Below are positions 1 through 7,797 of a stretch of DNA of 51,815 nt, piece by piece (the stretch's first letter is position 1; each line of letters starts with the position of its first letter). Both the position numbers and the translations under genes were made by a program. The notes beneath the pieces were generated by a model. The model was not told where the DNA came from. It saw nothing but the letters and a program-made list of their open reading frames with translations, and did no database searches. The DNA comes from Planctomycetota bacterium (GTDB lineage: Bacteria > Planctomycetota > UBA1135 > UBA2386). Where the stretch lies: contig JAJFFD010000002.1 of the NCBI GenBank assembly GCA_021776805.1, positions 1 through 51,815 of the forward strand, in the 5' to 3' direction.

Positions 1-1125
1 CGGTCAACCGACTTCCCAGTCACGGCCGCTGCGATTCAGAGCAGCGGGGGCGGTAGCAACCAGTCCGCGGTCGTCGTCCGAATCGATACGGAGGCGGACG
101 CTGCTGACGCTTTGCTCTATGGCACGTACATCAGCGGCAACTTGACTGAATCCAAGGTCCGACACGACACGGATAGCAGCGGCATTGTGCACCTCATGCT
201 GCAGAGCAATTCGACAGATCTCCCTCTGACAGCCAATGCCTTGATTGCCAGCAGCGGGACCAACGACGACATCTACTACGCGCAGATTGATGCGGCTCAG
301 AATGGTTCGGCGGGCCTCCTGTACGCTTCGTGGATCTTGACTGTTGGAAGTGATTTGGCTGCGGACATCGTTCACGCCGATGGCAAGGTGGCCATGTTCA
401 TGCACACTACCAATTGGGGTCAGGTCGCGACCGCCGATGCCTTCATGACCTCGTCAATAGGTAGCGGCCATGGCTACTTCATCGAGCTCGATGTCAGTAG
501 CAGCCCGGACCCATTTGTCACTTACGCCTCACACTATGCCGGCTGCGATAAGCCTGGCTCGCAGCTACGACCCTCCGCCATGGCCTACGATGGCAGTGAG
601 ATCATCCTCGGGGGTGGGGCCAGCTTCGCGCCGGTCACCTTGAACGCCTTCCAGGCGGAGGCAAATTCGAACATCTCTGGCTTTGTGGGGCGCCTCGAGC
701 TGAGCCCCTGGCCGACCTTCAGCAGTTTCGGTTCTGGTTGTGCGGGTACTGCGGGCACCCCGCAGTTGGTCGCCGACTCCTTGGCGCGTCTTTGTTTGAC
801 TCTCGATCTGGAGATCTCGGGCAACTTGCCATCGGGTGTCGGCGCCATCCTACTCGGCTTCGATCCGACCCAGTACCTGGGGATACCACTGCCTGCTTCT
901 CTGGCTGGCATCGGCGCCGCGGGTTGCGAGATGTTGGTGCCACCGAAGCGGGTCTTCGCTGCCGCGGTCGATGCCGCAGGGATTGCCAGCATTTCGATCT
1001 CGGTGCCGGACAATCCCAGCGTCATCGGGCTCGAGATATACGCGCAATGGGCCTTGCTCGACCCAGCGGCAAACCCACTTGGCGTCGTGGTATCGAACGG
1101 AATCAAGACGGAGCTGCGCTGGTAG
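1..1125 (+). CDS. Secreted SBBP-type beta-propeller protein, 3' part
   Basis: The reading frame is open from the first base, so the gene begins outside the window and 374 codons are present. The visible part opens with a repeat-like stretch (ALLYGTYISGN) of the kind found in SBBP beta-propeller repeats, and similar stretches recur (YAQIDAAQNGSAGLLYASW; VATADAF). The last 135 residues start with FGSGCAGTAGTPQL and run through a Cys-containing beta-rich segment. That C-terminal module is known to me from secreted planctomycete proteins of unknown function. The N-terminal signal peptide cannot be seen. It is probably an exported or surface protein. The binding partner is unknown. It converges with the minus-strand nsrR-like gene, 21 bases away. 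Confidence 0.75.
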   Translation, partial: RSTDFPVTAAAIQSSGGGSNQSAVVVRIDTEADAADALLYGTYISGNLTESKVRHDTDSSGIVHLMLQSNSTDLPLTANALIASSGTNDDIYYAQIDAAQNGSAGLLYASWILTVGSDLAADIVHADGKVAMFMHTTNWGQVATADAFMTSSIGSGHGYFIELDVSSSPDPFVTYASHYAGCDKPGSQLRPSAMAYDGSEIILGGGASFAPVTLNAFQAEANSNISGFVGRLELSPWPTFSSFGSGCAGTAGTPQLVADSLARLCLTLDLEISGNLPSGVGAILLGFDPTQYLGIPLPASLAGIGAAGCEMLVPPKRVFAAAVDAAGIASISISVPDNPSVIGLEIYAQWALLDPAANPLGVVVSNGIKTELRW

Positions 1126-1146
1126 CAGTTCTGAGCGAGGAGCTGG

Positions 1147-1581
1147 TCAACCCCCGGTCAGCTCCCGCAGCGCTACCCCACGACGTGAGACCAGCTTGCC
1201 GAGGGTGATCGCATCCAAGCTCGCGTAAAACGCTTCCTGGGCTTCCCGCAGGGCGCCCTTGAGTCCACAACTCGGCGATACCACGCAGTGATCGGTCTCC
1301 GAACTGAAGCATTCGATCAAGCTGTCGCGATCATCGAGGGCGCGCATCACCGCGCCCACCGAGATCTCACTCGCCTCCAAGGCCAGCTCCACACCACCCT
1401 TGGCCCCACGATGCAGGTGCAGATAGCCCAGTTCCCCCAGGCGCCGGGTGATCTTCAGCAAGTGGTCCAGGGAGATCTGGTAGGCCTCCGCAATGGCCTG
1501 GGTAGGCACACGTTGTCTCGGGCGAACCGCGAGAAACAACAGGACGCGCAGGGCATAGTCCGTGTGTTTGGTGATGCGCAT
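1147..1581 (-). CDS. nsrR: Rrf2-family [2Fe-2S] regulator, NsrR type
   Basis: A protein of 144 aa, the usual size for Rrf2 regulators. It has an N-terminal winged helix (MRITKHTDYALRVLLFLA) and a C-terminal Cys cluster CFSSETDHCVVSPSC, spaced C-x7-C-x5-C, followed by the LKGALREA helix and a TLGKLV motif. These fit NsrR, the nitric-oxide-sensing repressor whose [2Fe-2S] or [4Fe-4S] cluster is destroyed by NO. It is the third gene of a minus-strand operon, 28 bases after the reductase gene. The first gene is a truncated haemoglobin, which supports NO sensing rather than iron-sulfur (IscR) or cysteine (CymR) control. The palindrome at 2990-3004 is the likely binding site, so the operon is probably autoregulated. 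IscR is the main alternative, but its Cys spacing and gene context differ. Confidence 0.8.
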   Translation of the reverse strand: MRITKHTDYALRVLLFLAVRPRQRVPTQAIAEAYQISLDHLLKITRRLGELGYLHLHRGAKGGVELALEASEISVGAVMRALDDRDSLIECFSSETDHCVVSPSCGLKGALREAQEAFYASLDAITLGKLVSRRGVALRELTGG

Positions 1582-1609
1582 GGATCAAGCCTCGGGCTAG
1601 GTCATCTTC

Positions 1610-2599
1610 TCATGGACTTGCCGGGGAGAATGGGTCCGCGAACATCTCGGCAGATGATATGCCAGCCAGGAAGAGGCTTCTCTGCAGAAGGCGGACGATC
1701 TCAGCATCGCCACAGAGAAAGGCGCGGGTGTTCTCCAGAGAACCAGCCAGGCGAATCGCCACCTGATCGAGAGGGCCTTCATGCTCCTGCTCAGTTGCTT
1801 CTCGTAGGACGCAGTGCTCGACCTCCAGGTTGGGCCACGTCTCCGCTAGCTCGCTCAGTTGTGGTCGCATGTAGAGTCGATCCGGTTGCAATCCGCCATG
1901 CACCAGCTTGATGCTGCCCTTGTGCCCCTGTTCGAGAGCATCCCGGGCGATGCCCAGTAGGGGGGCGAGCCCGGTGCCAGCGCCAACCAGGAGAAGTCGC
2001 TTTTGTTCGTCGTCGGCCACGTGGAAACACTGACCAAAGGGCCCGCGGATCTGAACTCGCTGGCCTTCGTTCTGTTCATGGATCCAGGAACTGACCAGCC
2101 CATTGGCAATCCGTCGCACGTGTAGTTCCAAGACCTGATCCGATGGCAGGCTGGCGATGGAGTAGCTGCGCAAGGCTCCGCTGGGATGCAATACGTCCAG
2201 GTACTGCCCCGGGCGAAAGGCGAAGCTGTCTTCCGGACGGAGCAGGATGCGGGCAACGTCGGGAGCCACGGCTTCGACAGATTGAATGACAGTGTCGATA
2301 GGTTCTGGAGCCTCGCCGCTGCTAAGCTCCAGGGTGCCTATGGGGTAGGCCTGGCAGGCAAGAAAGAAACCCTGTGCACGCAGAGTGGGGCGGAGGCTGC
2401 GCTGGCTCATGGCTGGAGGATCCTCGCCCTGCAGCATGCACTTGCAGCAGGTCCCGGCGCGGCAACCGCTAGGGGCCTCGATGCCAGCGCGCTCCAAACC
2501 TTCGAGCACGCTTTCGCCGGCAGCGAGAGGAATCGTTCTGCCCTTGAGATGGATGGCGGAGGACGGCTCTGCTGGTCTCGCAGTGCGATCTGGATTCAT
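1610..2599 (-). CDS. Ferredoxin-NAD(P)H reductase with N-terminal [2Fe-2S] domain
   Basis: A 329-aa flavoprotein reductase of the BenC/phenol hydroxylase-reductase layout. Residues about 15-95 are a plant-type [2Fe-2S] domain with CRAGTCCKC and a distant fourth Cys in FLACQAYP. Residues about 105-200 are the FAD domain with the RSYSIAS flavin motif. Residues about 205-320 are the NAD(P) domain with VGAGTGLAPLLG and a FLCGDAEIV segment. It passes electrons from NAD(P)H through FAD and the iron-sulfur centre to an acceptor. Its ATG overlaps the stop of the truncated-haemoglobin gene (ATGA, 2596-2599), so the two are probably translationally coupled. The haemoglobin is the likely acceptor, making the pair a split version of flavohaemoglobin. 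No oxygenase subunit lies nearby that could be an alternative partner. Confidence 0.88.
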   Translation of the reverse strand: MNPDRTARPAEPSSAIHLKGRTIPLAAGESVLEGLERAGIEAPSGCRAGTCCKCMLQGEDPPAMSQRSLRPTLRAQGFFLACQAYPIGTLELSSGEAPEPIDTVIQSVEAVAPDVARILLRPEDSFAFRPGQYLDVLHPSGALRSYSIASLPSDQVLELHVRRIANGLVSSWIHEQNEGQRVQIRGPFGQCFHVADDEQKRLLLVGAGTGLAPLLGIARDALEQGHKGSIKLVHGGLQPDRLYMRPQLSELAETWPNLEVEHCVLREATEQEHEGPLDQVAIRLAGSLENTRAFLCGDAEIVRLLQRSLFLAGISSAEMFADPFSPASP

Positions 2600-2958
2600 C
2601 GCCCCAGGACGTCCTTGCGTACGCTTTCGGCTAGCTCGGCCACTTCGGCGACATCCTCGGCCTTGGCACCCAGGTCGATGAGAGTGGCACCGAGATGCTC
2701 GATTACTACATCCACGTGTTCGTCCCCGAGCCCCTTGGACCAGAGATGTTCATGTGCCTTGCGCATGTCCTTGCCCGTGTAGGCTGCGGGTCCGCCGGTG
2801 ACGTAGGTCAAGAAGGCCTTCTGCTTGGCGATCTGGCCGTCCATGTCGACGTTGTCGAAGAAGCGGCTGACCCGTTCATCGGTGAGCATGCGGCGGTAGA
2901 AGTCGTCGACAGCGGCTTGGAAGGCGGGTTCACCGCCGAGGCGTTCGTAGAGGGTCAT
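2596..2958 (-). CDS. Group I truncated haemoglobin
   Basis: A 120-aa globin starting MTLYERLGGEPAF, the standard N-terminus of group I (TrHbN/GlbN) truncated haemoglobins. The frame is open to 3051, but the family start fits the ATG at 2958. The B helix carries the Phe-Tyr pair (DDFYRRML), with Tyr at the distal B10 position. The E region is KAFLTYVTGGP and the proximal haem ligand is His in MRKAHEHL. Group I truncated haemoglobins bind O2 and can act as NO dioxygenases when reduced by a partner. The gene is first in the operon with a reductase and an NsrR-like regulator, and the palindrome at 2990-3004 lies 31 bases upstream of the start. NO dioxygenation is therefore the best guess at its role, acting in the cytoplasm. 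Confidence 0.9.
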   Translation of the reverse strand: MTLYERLGGEPAFQAAVDDFYRRMLTDERVSRFFDNVDMDGQIAKQKAFLTYVTGGPAAYTGKDMRKAHEHLWSKGLGDEHVDVVIEHLGATLIDLGAKAEDVAEVAELAESVRKDVLGR

Positions 2959-2989
2959 GGCTGTGGCTGTACTGGGAGGTCTGTTAATT

Positions 2990-3004
2990 GGTATTTCAAA
3001 TACC
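2990..3004. promoter_or_regulatory. Palindromic operator, probable NsrR site
   Basis: GGTATTTCAAATACC is a perfect 7-1-7 palindrome with a TTT-N-AAA core, the general shape of NsrR operators. It sits 31 bases upstream of the truncated-haemoglobin start and downstream of a possible -10, where a repressor would block transcription. The palindrome is seen directly. That NsrR binds it is inferred from the regulator encoded in the same operon. Confidence 0.55.
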
Positions 3005-3019
3005 GGTATCGGTTGGCCG

Positions 3020-3047
3020 AGCCTATTGCCATTGCATAAAGTGGCAA
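3020..3047 (-). promoter_or_regulatory. Candidate promoter of the globin-reductase-nsrR operon
   Basis: Read on the minus strand, TTGCCA (3047-3042) and TAGGCT (3025-3020) are separated by 16 bases and would place the start of transcription just upstream of, or at, the palindromic operator. The -35 is good and the -10 is weak (three of six matches). An inverted repeat TTGCCA/TGGCAA (3026-3031 and 3042-3047) overlaps it. Confidence 0.3.
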
Positions 3048-3106
3048 GCAAAAAGCTGCTTTATGCTCGGGGCCGGCTTGAGCTCCAGCCGCCCCTGCCT
3101 ATCGCT

Positions 3107-3310
3107 TCACCGCCGCGGCGTAAACATCGCCGCATCCAAGATCGACACAAGGTGGATGATCCAGCCGAGCCAAATCAGCCAGAGGGCCGCAGCCATCACG
3201 AACATGATCACAGCCATGAACAGTCGTCCCTGCAGGAGCTGGCCCAGACCCGGGATGAAGAAGCTGCACAGGGCAGCGATCACATTGCCTGTCGATCCTT
3301 GTCCGGTCAT
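3107..3310 (-). CDS. Small TM2-like membrane protein
   Basis: A 67-aa protein with two predicted membrane helices. The pattern IAALCSFFIPGLGQLLQGR, a hydrophobic stretch with LWLIWLGWIIHLVSI, then LDAAMF near the C-terminus is common in small bacterial TM2-like proteins, where the PGLGQ turn and the terminal Asp-Ala are conserved. Its molecular function is unknown. It lies 149 bases upstream of the haemoglobin start on the same strand, with the operator and candidate promoter in between, so it is probably transcribed separately. Confidence 0.65.
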   Translation of the reverse strand: MTGQGSTGNVIAALCSFFIPGLGQLLQGRLFMAVIMFVMAAALWLIWLGWIIHLVSILDAAMFTPRR

Positions 3311-3442
3311 GATCCCTTTCTGGTCTCTTGATTCTGCACGCCGCCCGCAACGGGGAGGGGGAGTTCTATTCTGGTATTTCTAGACGAAAGGCCAGGGGCA
3401 AGACGATCTTCTCGTCTACCCAATACGGAGGCGAAGCAAAAA

Positions 3443-4471
3443 ATGTGGTCCCATCGAAGCGCCGTCGCAGCAGTCTCTCTGCTGCTGGCAATCCTCAGTC
3501 CATCGCGATCCTCGGCTCAGGAGGCGGAGACGCCAGACAAGGATCCGACCTTCTTGGAGGCGACCGAGCGCTTCACTCTCCACAGCAGCGCCTGGATCAA
3601 TCTCCATCACTTCGTCTACCAATGGGCGCGCAGCGAAACCGAGCGAGAGCGCGATGACACCCGGCGACCCATAAGAGTCCGAGAGAAAACTGACTTCGAT
3701 GCTCTCTCAGAGCGGGAGCAAATCGTTTGGCAGGCTGTGATCGAGGGCTACCAAACAATTGTCGCCCGCTCCCTGACCTTCAATGAGGGTCTCATTCGGA
3801 CCAAAGTTCGCCTCTTGTCCATGGACGAGGAGCAGGCTACCGAGTCGGAGGATGATCTCATTCGGCTACTTTCCGTCGCCATGCCCATCTACGAGGAGCA
3901 CTGGTGGCAGGAGCACGATCGTCGCAATCGAGAGTGGGCCAGGGACCTCAGTCCCCGCATCGCCAAGTACGAAGTCCCCTTTGGCGAGCGCCTTGCCGTC
4001 GCATGGCATGGCAAGTGGCCCGAGAACAAGATCCGTATGGACATGGCGGTTTACTCAAACTGGACCAGGGCCTACACGACGAACAATCCGGGCCACATCA
4101 TGATCTCGCAGCGGGGTGATTCTCTCTGGATCAACTTCGAGCTGGTCTTTCACGAGGTCTCGCACACCATGCCCCTGTCGGGGGACCATCAGCGGGCGCT
4201 CAGCAAGGAGTTCGAGGCGCAGGGTAAGGAAGAGCCCGATCGGCTCTGGCATGCGCTGCACTTCTACACTGCCGGTGAGCTTACCCGGCAGTTGACGGCA
4301 GAAGAGGGTGTGGAGGGCTATGTGAGTTTCGCGGAAGGTGGGGCTTTCTATCGGCGTGCGAGCTGGGCGGGGTACCGGGAAGCCTTTGATCGGTTCTGGC
4401 GGCCGTACCTGGATGGTGAGATCGATAGGGAGGAAGCGCTGCAGGGGATCGTTCAGGCCTTGTCCAGATAG
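3443..4471 (+). CDS. Secreted protein with HExxH zinc-peptidase motif
   Basis: A 342-aa protein with an N-terminal signal peptide (Arg near the start, hydrophobic AAVSLLLAIL, cleavage probably after SSAQ). The start is supported by GGAGG at 3427-3431. The middle region is rich in charged residues and Trp. At residues 237-241 there is HEVSH in a hydrophobic setting (FELVFHEVSHTM), the signature of zincin metallopeptidases, and about 30 residues later WHALHFYTAGEL could supply the third zinc ligand (His or Glu). I do not recognise the family. It is likely periplasmic or outer-membrane facing. Peptidase activity is inferred from the motif alone. It stands alone, 248 bases before the megasynthase cluster on the same strand. 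There is no evidence that it belongs to the cluster. Confidence 0.7.
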   Translation: MWSHRSAVAAVSLLLAILSPSRSSAQEAETPDKDPTFLEATERFTLHSSAWINLHHFVYQWARSETERERDDTRRPIRVREKTDFDALSEREQIVWQAVIEGYQTIVARSLTFNEGLIRTKVRLLSMDEEQATESEDDLIRLLSVAMPIYEEHWWQEHDRRNREWARDLSPRIAKYEVPFGERLAVAWHGKWPENKIRMDMAVYSNWTRAYTTNNPGHIMISQRGDSLWINFELVFHEVSHTMPLSGDHQRALSKEFEAQGKEEPDRLWHALHFYTAGELTRQLTAEEGVEGYVSFAEGGAFYRRASWAGYREAFDRFWRPYLDGEIDREEALQGIVQALSR

Positions 4472-4719
4472 GGCTGCCTGCCGTCGTGAATTCCGACAGT
4501 AGATCAACCCCGGCTCGCCGCCTCGGATTCCCGATGTGAATGCGAAGTCTCGGCAAGGCAGTGGTTTATTCGCCTTTGTCGACTTGTCTTCAAGGCCCTT
4601 TCGCTAGCTTGACGATTCTGCCTCAGGGGAACAACATCCCCTCTGCCCCAGCGGATAAGCCACGAAACAGTCGATGCCATTGATAGACCTCGCAAATCTG
4701 GTCGGGGATACAAGTCGGG

Positions 4720-7700
4720 ATGTCTGATCCCGGCAGCGAGAGTTCTGTCCTGGGCGACCCGGTCTCGATGCTGCGAGTTCTCGCACGAAGATCCGGGGCA
4801 GGTATCGCCCTGCGTGATGGTGATCGCGCCTTCAGCTTTCGTGATCTTGACGAACGCTCAGGGGCAGTGGCTGCCAGTCTCGCTCAGGCGGGGATCGCTG
4901 CCGGCGATCCGATCGGAATCGCGATCAATCCCTCCTTTGAGATGGTGGCGTCGGTCCTGGGCATTCTCAGGTCCGGGTGTCCCTACGTTCCCATAGACCT
5001 CAGGCTTCCAAGTAGACGGGTCGAGGCCATCTTGGCGGATGTGCAACCTGCGGCTGTCCTCGTGGATGAGTTCAGCCGTGACCGCATCGCCAAGGGTTGG
5101 AAGATCATGGAGATCGATTCCTTGGCGACAGCCGGAGCTTCTGCGCCGAGTGCTGATCGGGATCCAGGGCCGGATGATCTGGCGTACATCCTCTACACCT
5201 CAGGTTCGACGGGAGCCCCAAAGGGAGTTGCCATGCGCTACGGCGCCTTGGTGAATCTTCTCCGCTGGCAGCTATCGCAGAAGGACTTGGCTGCGCCGGC
5301 TCGCACCCTGCAGTTGACGCCCCTTTCCTTCGACGTGTCCTTCCAGGAGATCTTCACTTGTCTCTGTTCGCAGGGTGAGCTGCTGATCCCCAACGCTGGC
5401 GTGCGCAGCGACCCTGGCCAATTGATCACCTGCTTGCAGGAGCAGCGGGTACAGCGAATCTACATGCCATTCATCGCCCTCCGTCAGTTGGCGGAGACAG
5501 CCAATAGAATGCGGCTGTGGCCTGTGGACTTGGTGGATGTCATCACGGCCGGGGAGCAATTGCAGGCGACCTCCGATCTCATTGAGTTCTTTGGCAAGCT
5601 ACCTGGCTGTGCTCTGCACAATCACTACGGGCCCTGCGAAACTCACGTGGTAACGGTCCACAAGTTGGCGCTCGAGACCAGCAGCTGGCCTGCGCTGCCA
5701 CCGATCGGGCGGGCGATCGACGGCGTCGAGATTCTCCTGATGGACGAGGACCTGCAGCCTGTCGCGAAGGGCCAGATCGGTGAGATCTTCATCAGCGGCG
5801 ACTGTCTTGCGCGAGGCTACCTCAATCAAGCCGAACGGACGGCGGAGCGCTTTGTTCATGTCCAGGTCGGTGCTGGGGGAGAGCAGCGCTGCTATCGGAC
5901 CGGCGACCTGGGTAGAGAGCTCGCGAATGGTGATCTCGAGTGGATCGGCAGGAACGATCAGCAAGTCAAGGTTCGCGGCTACCGTGTGGAGTTGGGGGAA
6001 GTGGAGACCGTGCTGGCAGAGCATCCGCGGGTCACTCAGGCTGTCGTCATGCCCAGGCAGCGCAAAGGGTTGACGGACCTAGTGGCCTACGTCACGACTC
6101 GCGGGCTGGAGCAGGATGAAGTGCTCGCCTCGATAGGTGAGTGGGAAGAGGTCTGGAACCAGACCTATGGCGAATCTGCTGCAGTCTCCGATCCCACCTT
6201 CAACACCGTTGGTTGGAACAGCAGCTTCGATGGTCAGCCTATCCCAGCTGCGGAGATGCGCAATTGGGTGGCGCAGATCACGAAGCGGGTTCTAGTCCAC
6301 CGTCCCCGTCGAATCATGGAGGTCGGTTGCGGAACGGGACTCCTACTCTTCGAGTTGGCGCCGCAATGCGAGCAGTTCGTCGGTTTGGATTTCTCCCAGC
6401 CTGCCCTGGACTATCTGCATCAGCATATCGGGGCTGCTGGCCTTGCGGAGAAGGTCGAGCTGCGGCACTGCGCCGCCCACGACTTGCAGGACTTCGCAGG
6501 TGAGAGCTTTGACGCGATCGTCTTGAATTCGGTGACGCAGCACTTTGCGAGCGCAGAGTACCTGCGAGAAGTCATCAAGGGCATGGTCGCGCTCGCGCCT
6601 CCGCCAGGGGTCGTCTTTATCGGCGACGTCACCTCGCTTGCCCTGCGGGAAGCATTCTTCGCCTCCGTTGAGTTGGCTCAGGTCGATGGCGAGGTAGGGG
6701 TTGGCGAATTCAGGCAGGTTCTCGAGCGCAGAATGCGCATGGATCGCGAACTGCTCATTGACCCGGAGTTCTTTGTGGCGGTTGCTGCCACGATTCCAGA
6801 AGTGACGCGGGTAGAGATTCAACTCAAGGGCGGAGCAGCTGAGAACGAACTGACGACCTTCCGCTATGACGTCACCCTGCACCTCGCGGCAAATAGCTTG
6901 CCGGCCAAGCCGAGTGAAGAGCTGTTCTGGGCCGAGCTCGGCGAGGGCGAGCGTTCTCTAGATGCTCTACTGCCCAGAGTCGCCGCGGGTGCCGCAGTTA
7001 GAGGCTTGCCGAACACTCGTGTCTCAGGCCACTGCGCTTTCTTGGCAAGGCTGCGCGAAGCGGAGCCTGAGTCGAATCTCGCGGACTGTGCGCGAGAGCT
7101 GCCGGGCGACAATAGCGGTGAAGATCCGGAGGATTGGTTCGAAGCGGCCCGCAAGACCGGGCTGGATCTCGAACTGCGGCCTTCCGCAGATCCAGGAGAA
7201 TTCGATCTCCTACCAGCACTCTCGTCACCTAGCGAGCTAGACGAATCCCGGCTGCTACCGGGCCGCCATTGCAGCGATCCGCAGCGCAATCAGATCGCAG
7301 CTCAGTTGCTCCCGGACCTACGCAGGCACGTGGCCGCGAGGCTCCCGGAGTACATGCATCCCTCTGCTTATGTAGTGATGACTGCCTTCCCGAACTTGGC
7401 CTCGGGCAAAGTCGATCGTGCTGCCCTGCCAGCTCCGGATCACAGCCGGCCGGAACTTGCCCAGGAGTATCAGCCGCCGCGCAGCAAGACCGAGAAGGCC
7501 ATGGCCAGCGCCTGGAGGGAGATCCTTGCACTCGATCGAGTCGGGATCCATGACCGCTTCTTCGATCTCGGTGGCAACTCGATCCTGGTTCTCGAACTGG
7601 TGCAGAGAATCAGTTCGGACTTGGATCGGGATGTGCAGGTTGTCGATGTGCTCGAACATGCCACAATCGCCTCGCTCGCCAGGTCCTTCGAGGGTGGGGA

Positions 7701-7797
7701 GCAAGGTACAGTCAGTTCTGCACAGGATCGGGGGGAGAAGCAACGCCGCGCCATGCGCAATCGACGTCCCAGGCGCCCAGGTAGTACCCGTCCATGA
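4720..7797 (+). CDS. NRPS loading module A-nMT-T, proline-like code
   Basis: A 1025-aa non-ribosomal peptide synthetase with no condensation domain, so it should start the chain. The adenylation core is residues about 10-450 (A3 YTSGSTGAPKGV; A8 near VRGYRVELGEVE). A methyltransferase is inserted at about 465-735 between A8 and A10, with SAM motif MEVGCGTG near 536 and the GDVTSLALREAFF and NELTTFRYDV segments of NRPS N-methyltransferases. The A domain resumes up to SGKVDR (Lys897), then a T domain with DLGGNS (Ser954). Substrate residues read by hand are D-V-Q-Y-I-A-H-V-V-K, which matches the published proline code DVQLIAHVVK except at one position. Proline or a close relative such as pipecolate, N-methylated on the enzyme, is the predicted starter. 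The stop overlaps the next start (ATGA). Upstream 4472-4719 holds no gene. A TTGACG at 4609-4614 lacks a convincing -10. Confidence 0.9.
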   Translation: MSDPGSESSVLGDPVSMLRVLARRSGAGIALRDGDRAFSFRDLDERSGAVAASLAQAGIAAGDPIGIAINPSFEMVASVLGILRSGCPYVPIDLRLPSRRVEAILADVQPAAVLVDEFSRDRIAKGWKIMEIDSLATAGASAPSADRDPGPDDLAYILYTSGSTGAPKGVAMRYGALVNLLRWQLSQKDLAAPARTLQLTPLSFDVSFQEIFTCLCSQGELLIPNAGVRSDPGQLITCLQEQRVQRIYMPFIALRQLAETANRMRLWPVDLVDVITAGEQLQATSDLIEFFGKLPGCALHNHYGPCETHVVTVHKLALETSSWPALPPIGRAIDGVEILLMDEDLQPVAKGQIGEIFISGDCLARGYLNQAERTAERFVHVQVGAGGEQRCYRTGDLGRELANGDLEWIGRNDQQVKVRGYRVELGEVETVLAEHPRVTQAVVMPRQRKGLTDLVAYVTTRGLEQDEVLASIGEWEEVWNQTYGESAAVSDPTFNTVGWNSSFDGQPIPAAEMRNWVAQITKRVLVHRPRRIMEVGCGTGLLLFELAPQCEQFVGLDFSQPALDYLHQHIGAAGLAEKVELRHCAAHDLQDFAGESFDAIVLNSVTQHFASAEYLREVIKGMVALAPPPGVVFIGDVTSLALREAFFASVELAQVDGEVGVGEFRQVLERRMRMDRELLIDPEFFVAVAATIPEVTRVEIQLKGGAAENELTTFRYDVTLHLAANSLPAKPSEELFWAELGEGERSLDALLPRVAAGAAVRGLPNTRVSGHCAFLARLREAEPESNLADCARELPGDNSGEDPEDWFEAARKTGLDLELRPSADPGEFDLLPALSSPSELDESRLLPGRHCSDPQRNQIAAQLLPDLRRHVAARLPEYMHPSAYVVMTAFPNLASGKVDRAALPAPDHSRPELAQEYQPPRSKTEKAMASAWREILALDRVGIHDRFFDLGGNSILVLELVQRISSDLDRDVQVVDVLEHATIASLARSFEGGEQGTVSSAQDRGEKQRRAMRNRRPRRPGSTRP

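Noticed and set aside
4609..4640. TTGACG at 4609-4614 as the -35 of the cluster promoter
   Set aside because: The best -10 at a proper distance (CAACAT) matches only three of six positions, which is too weak to call.
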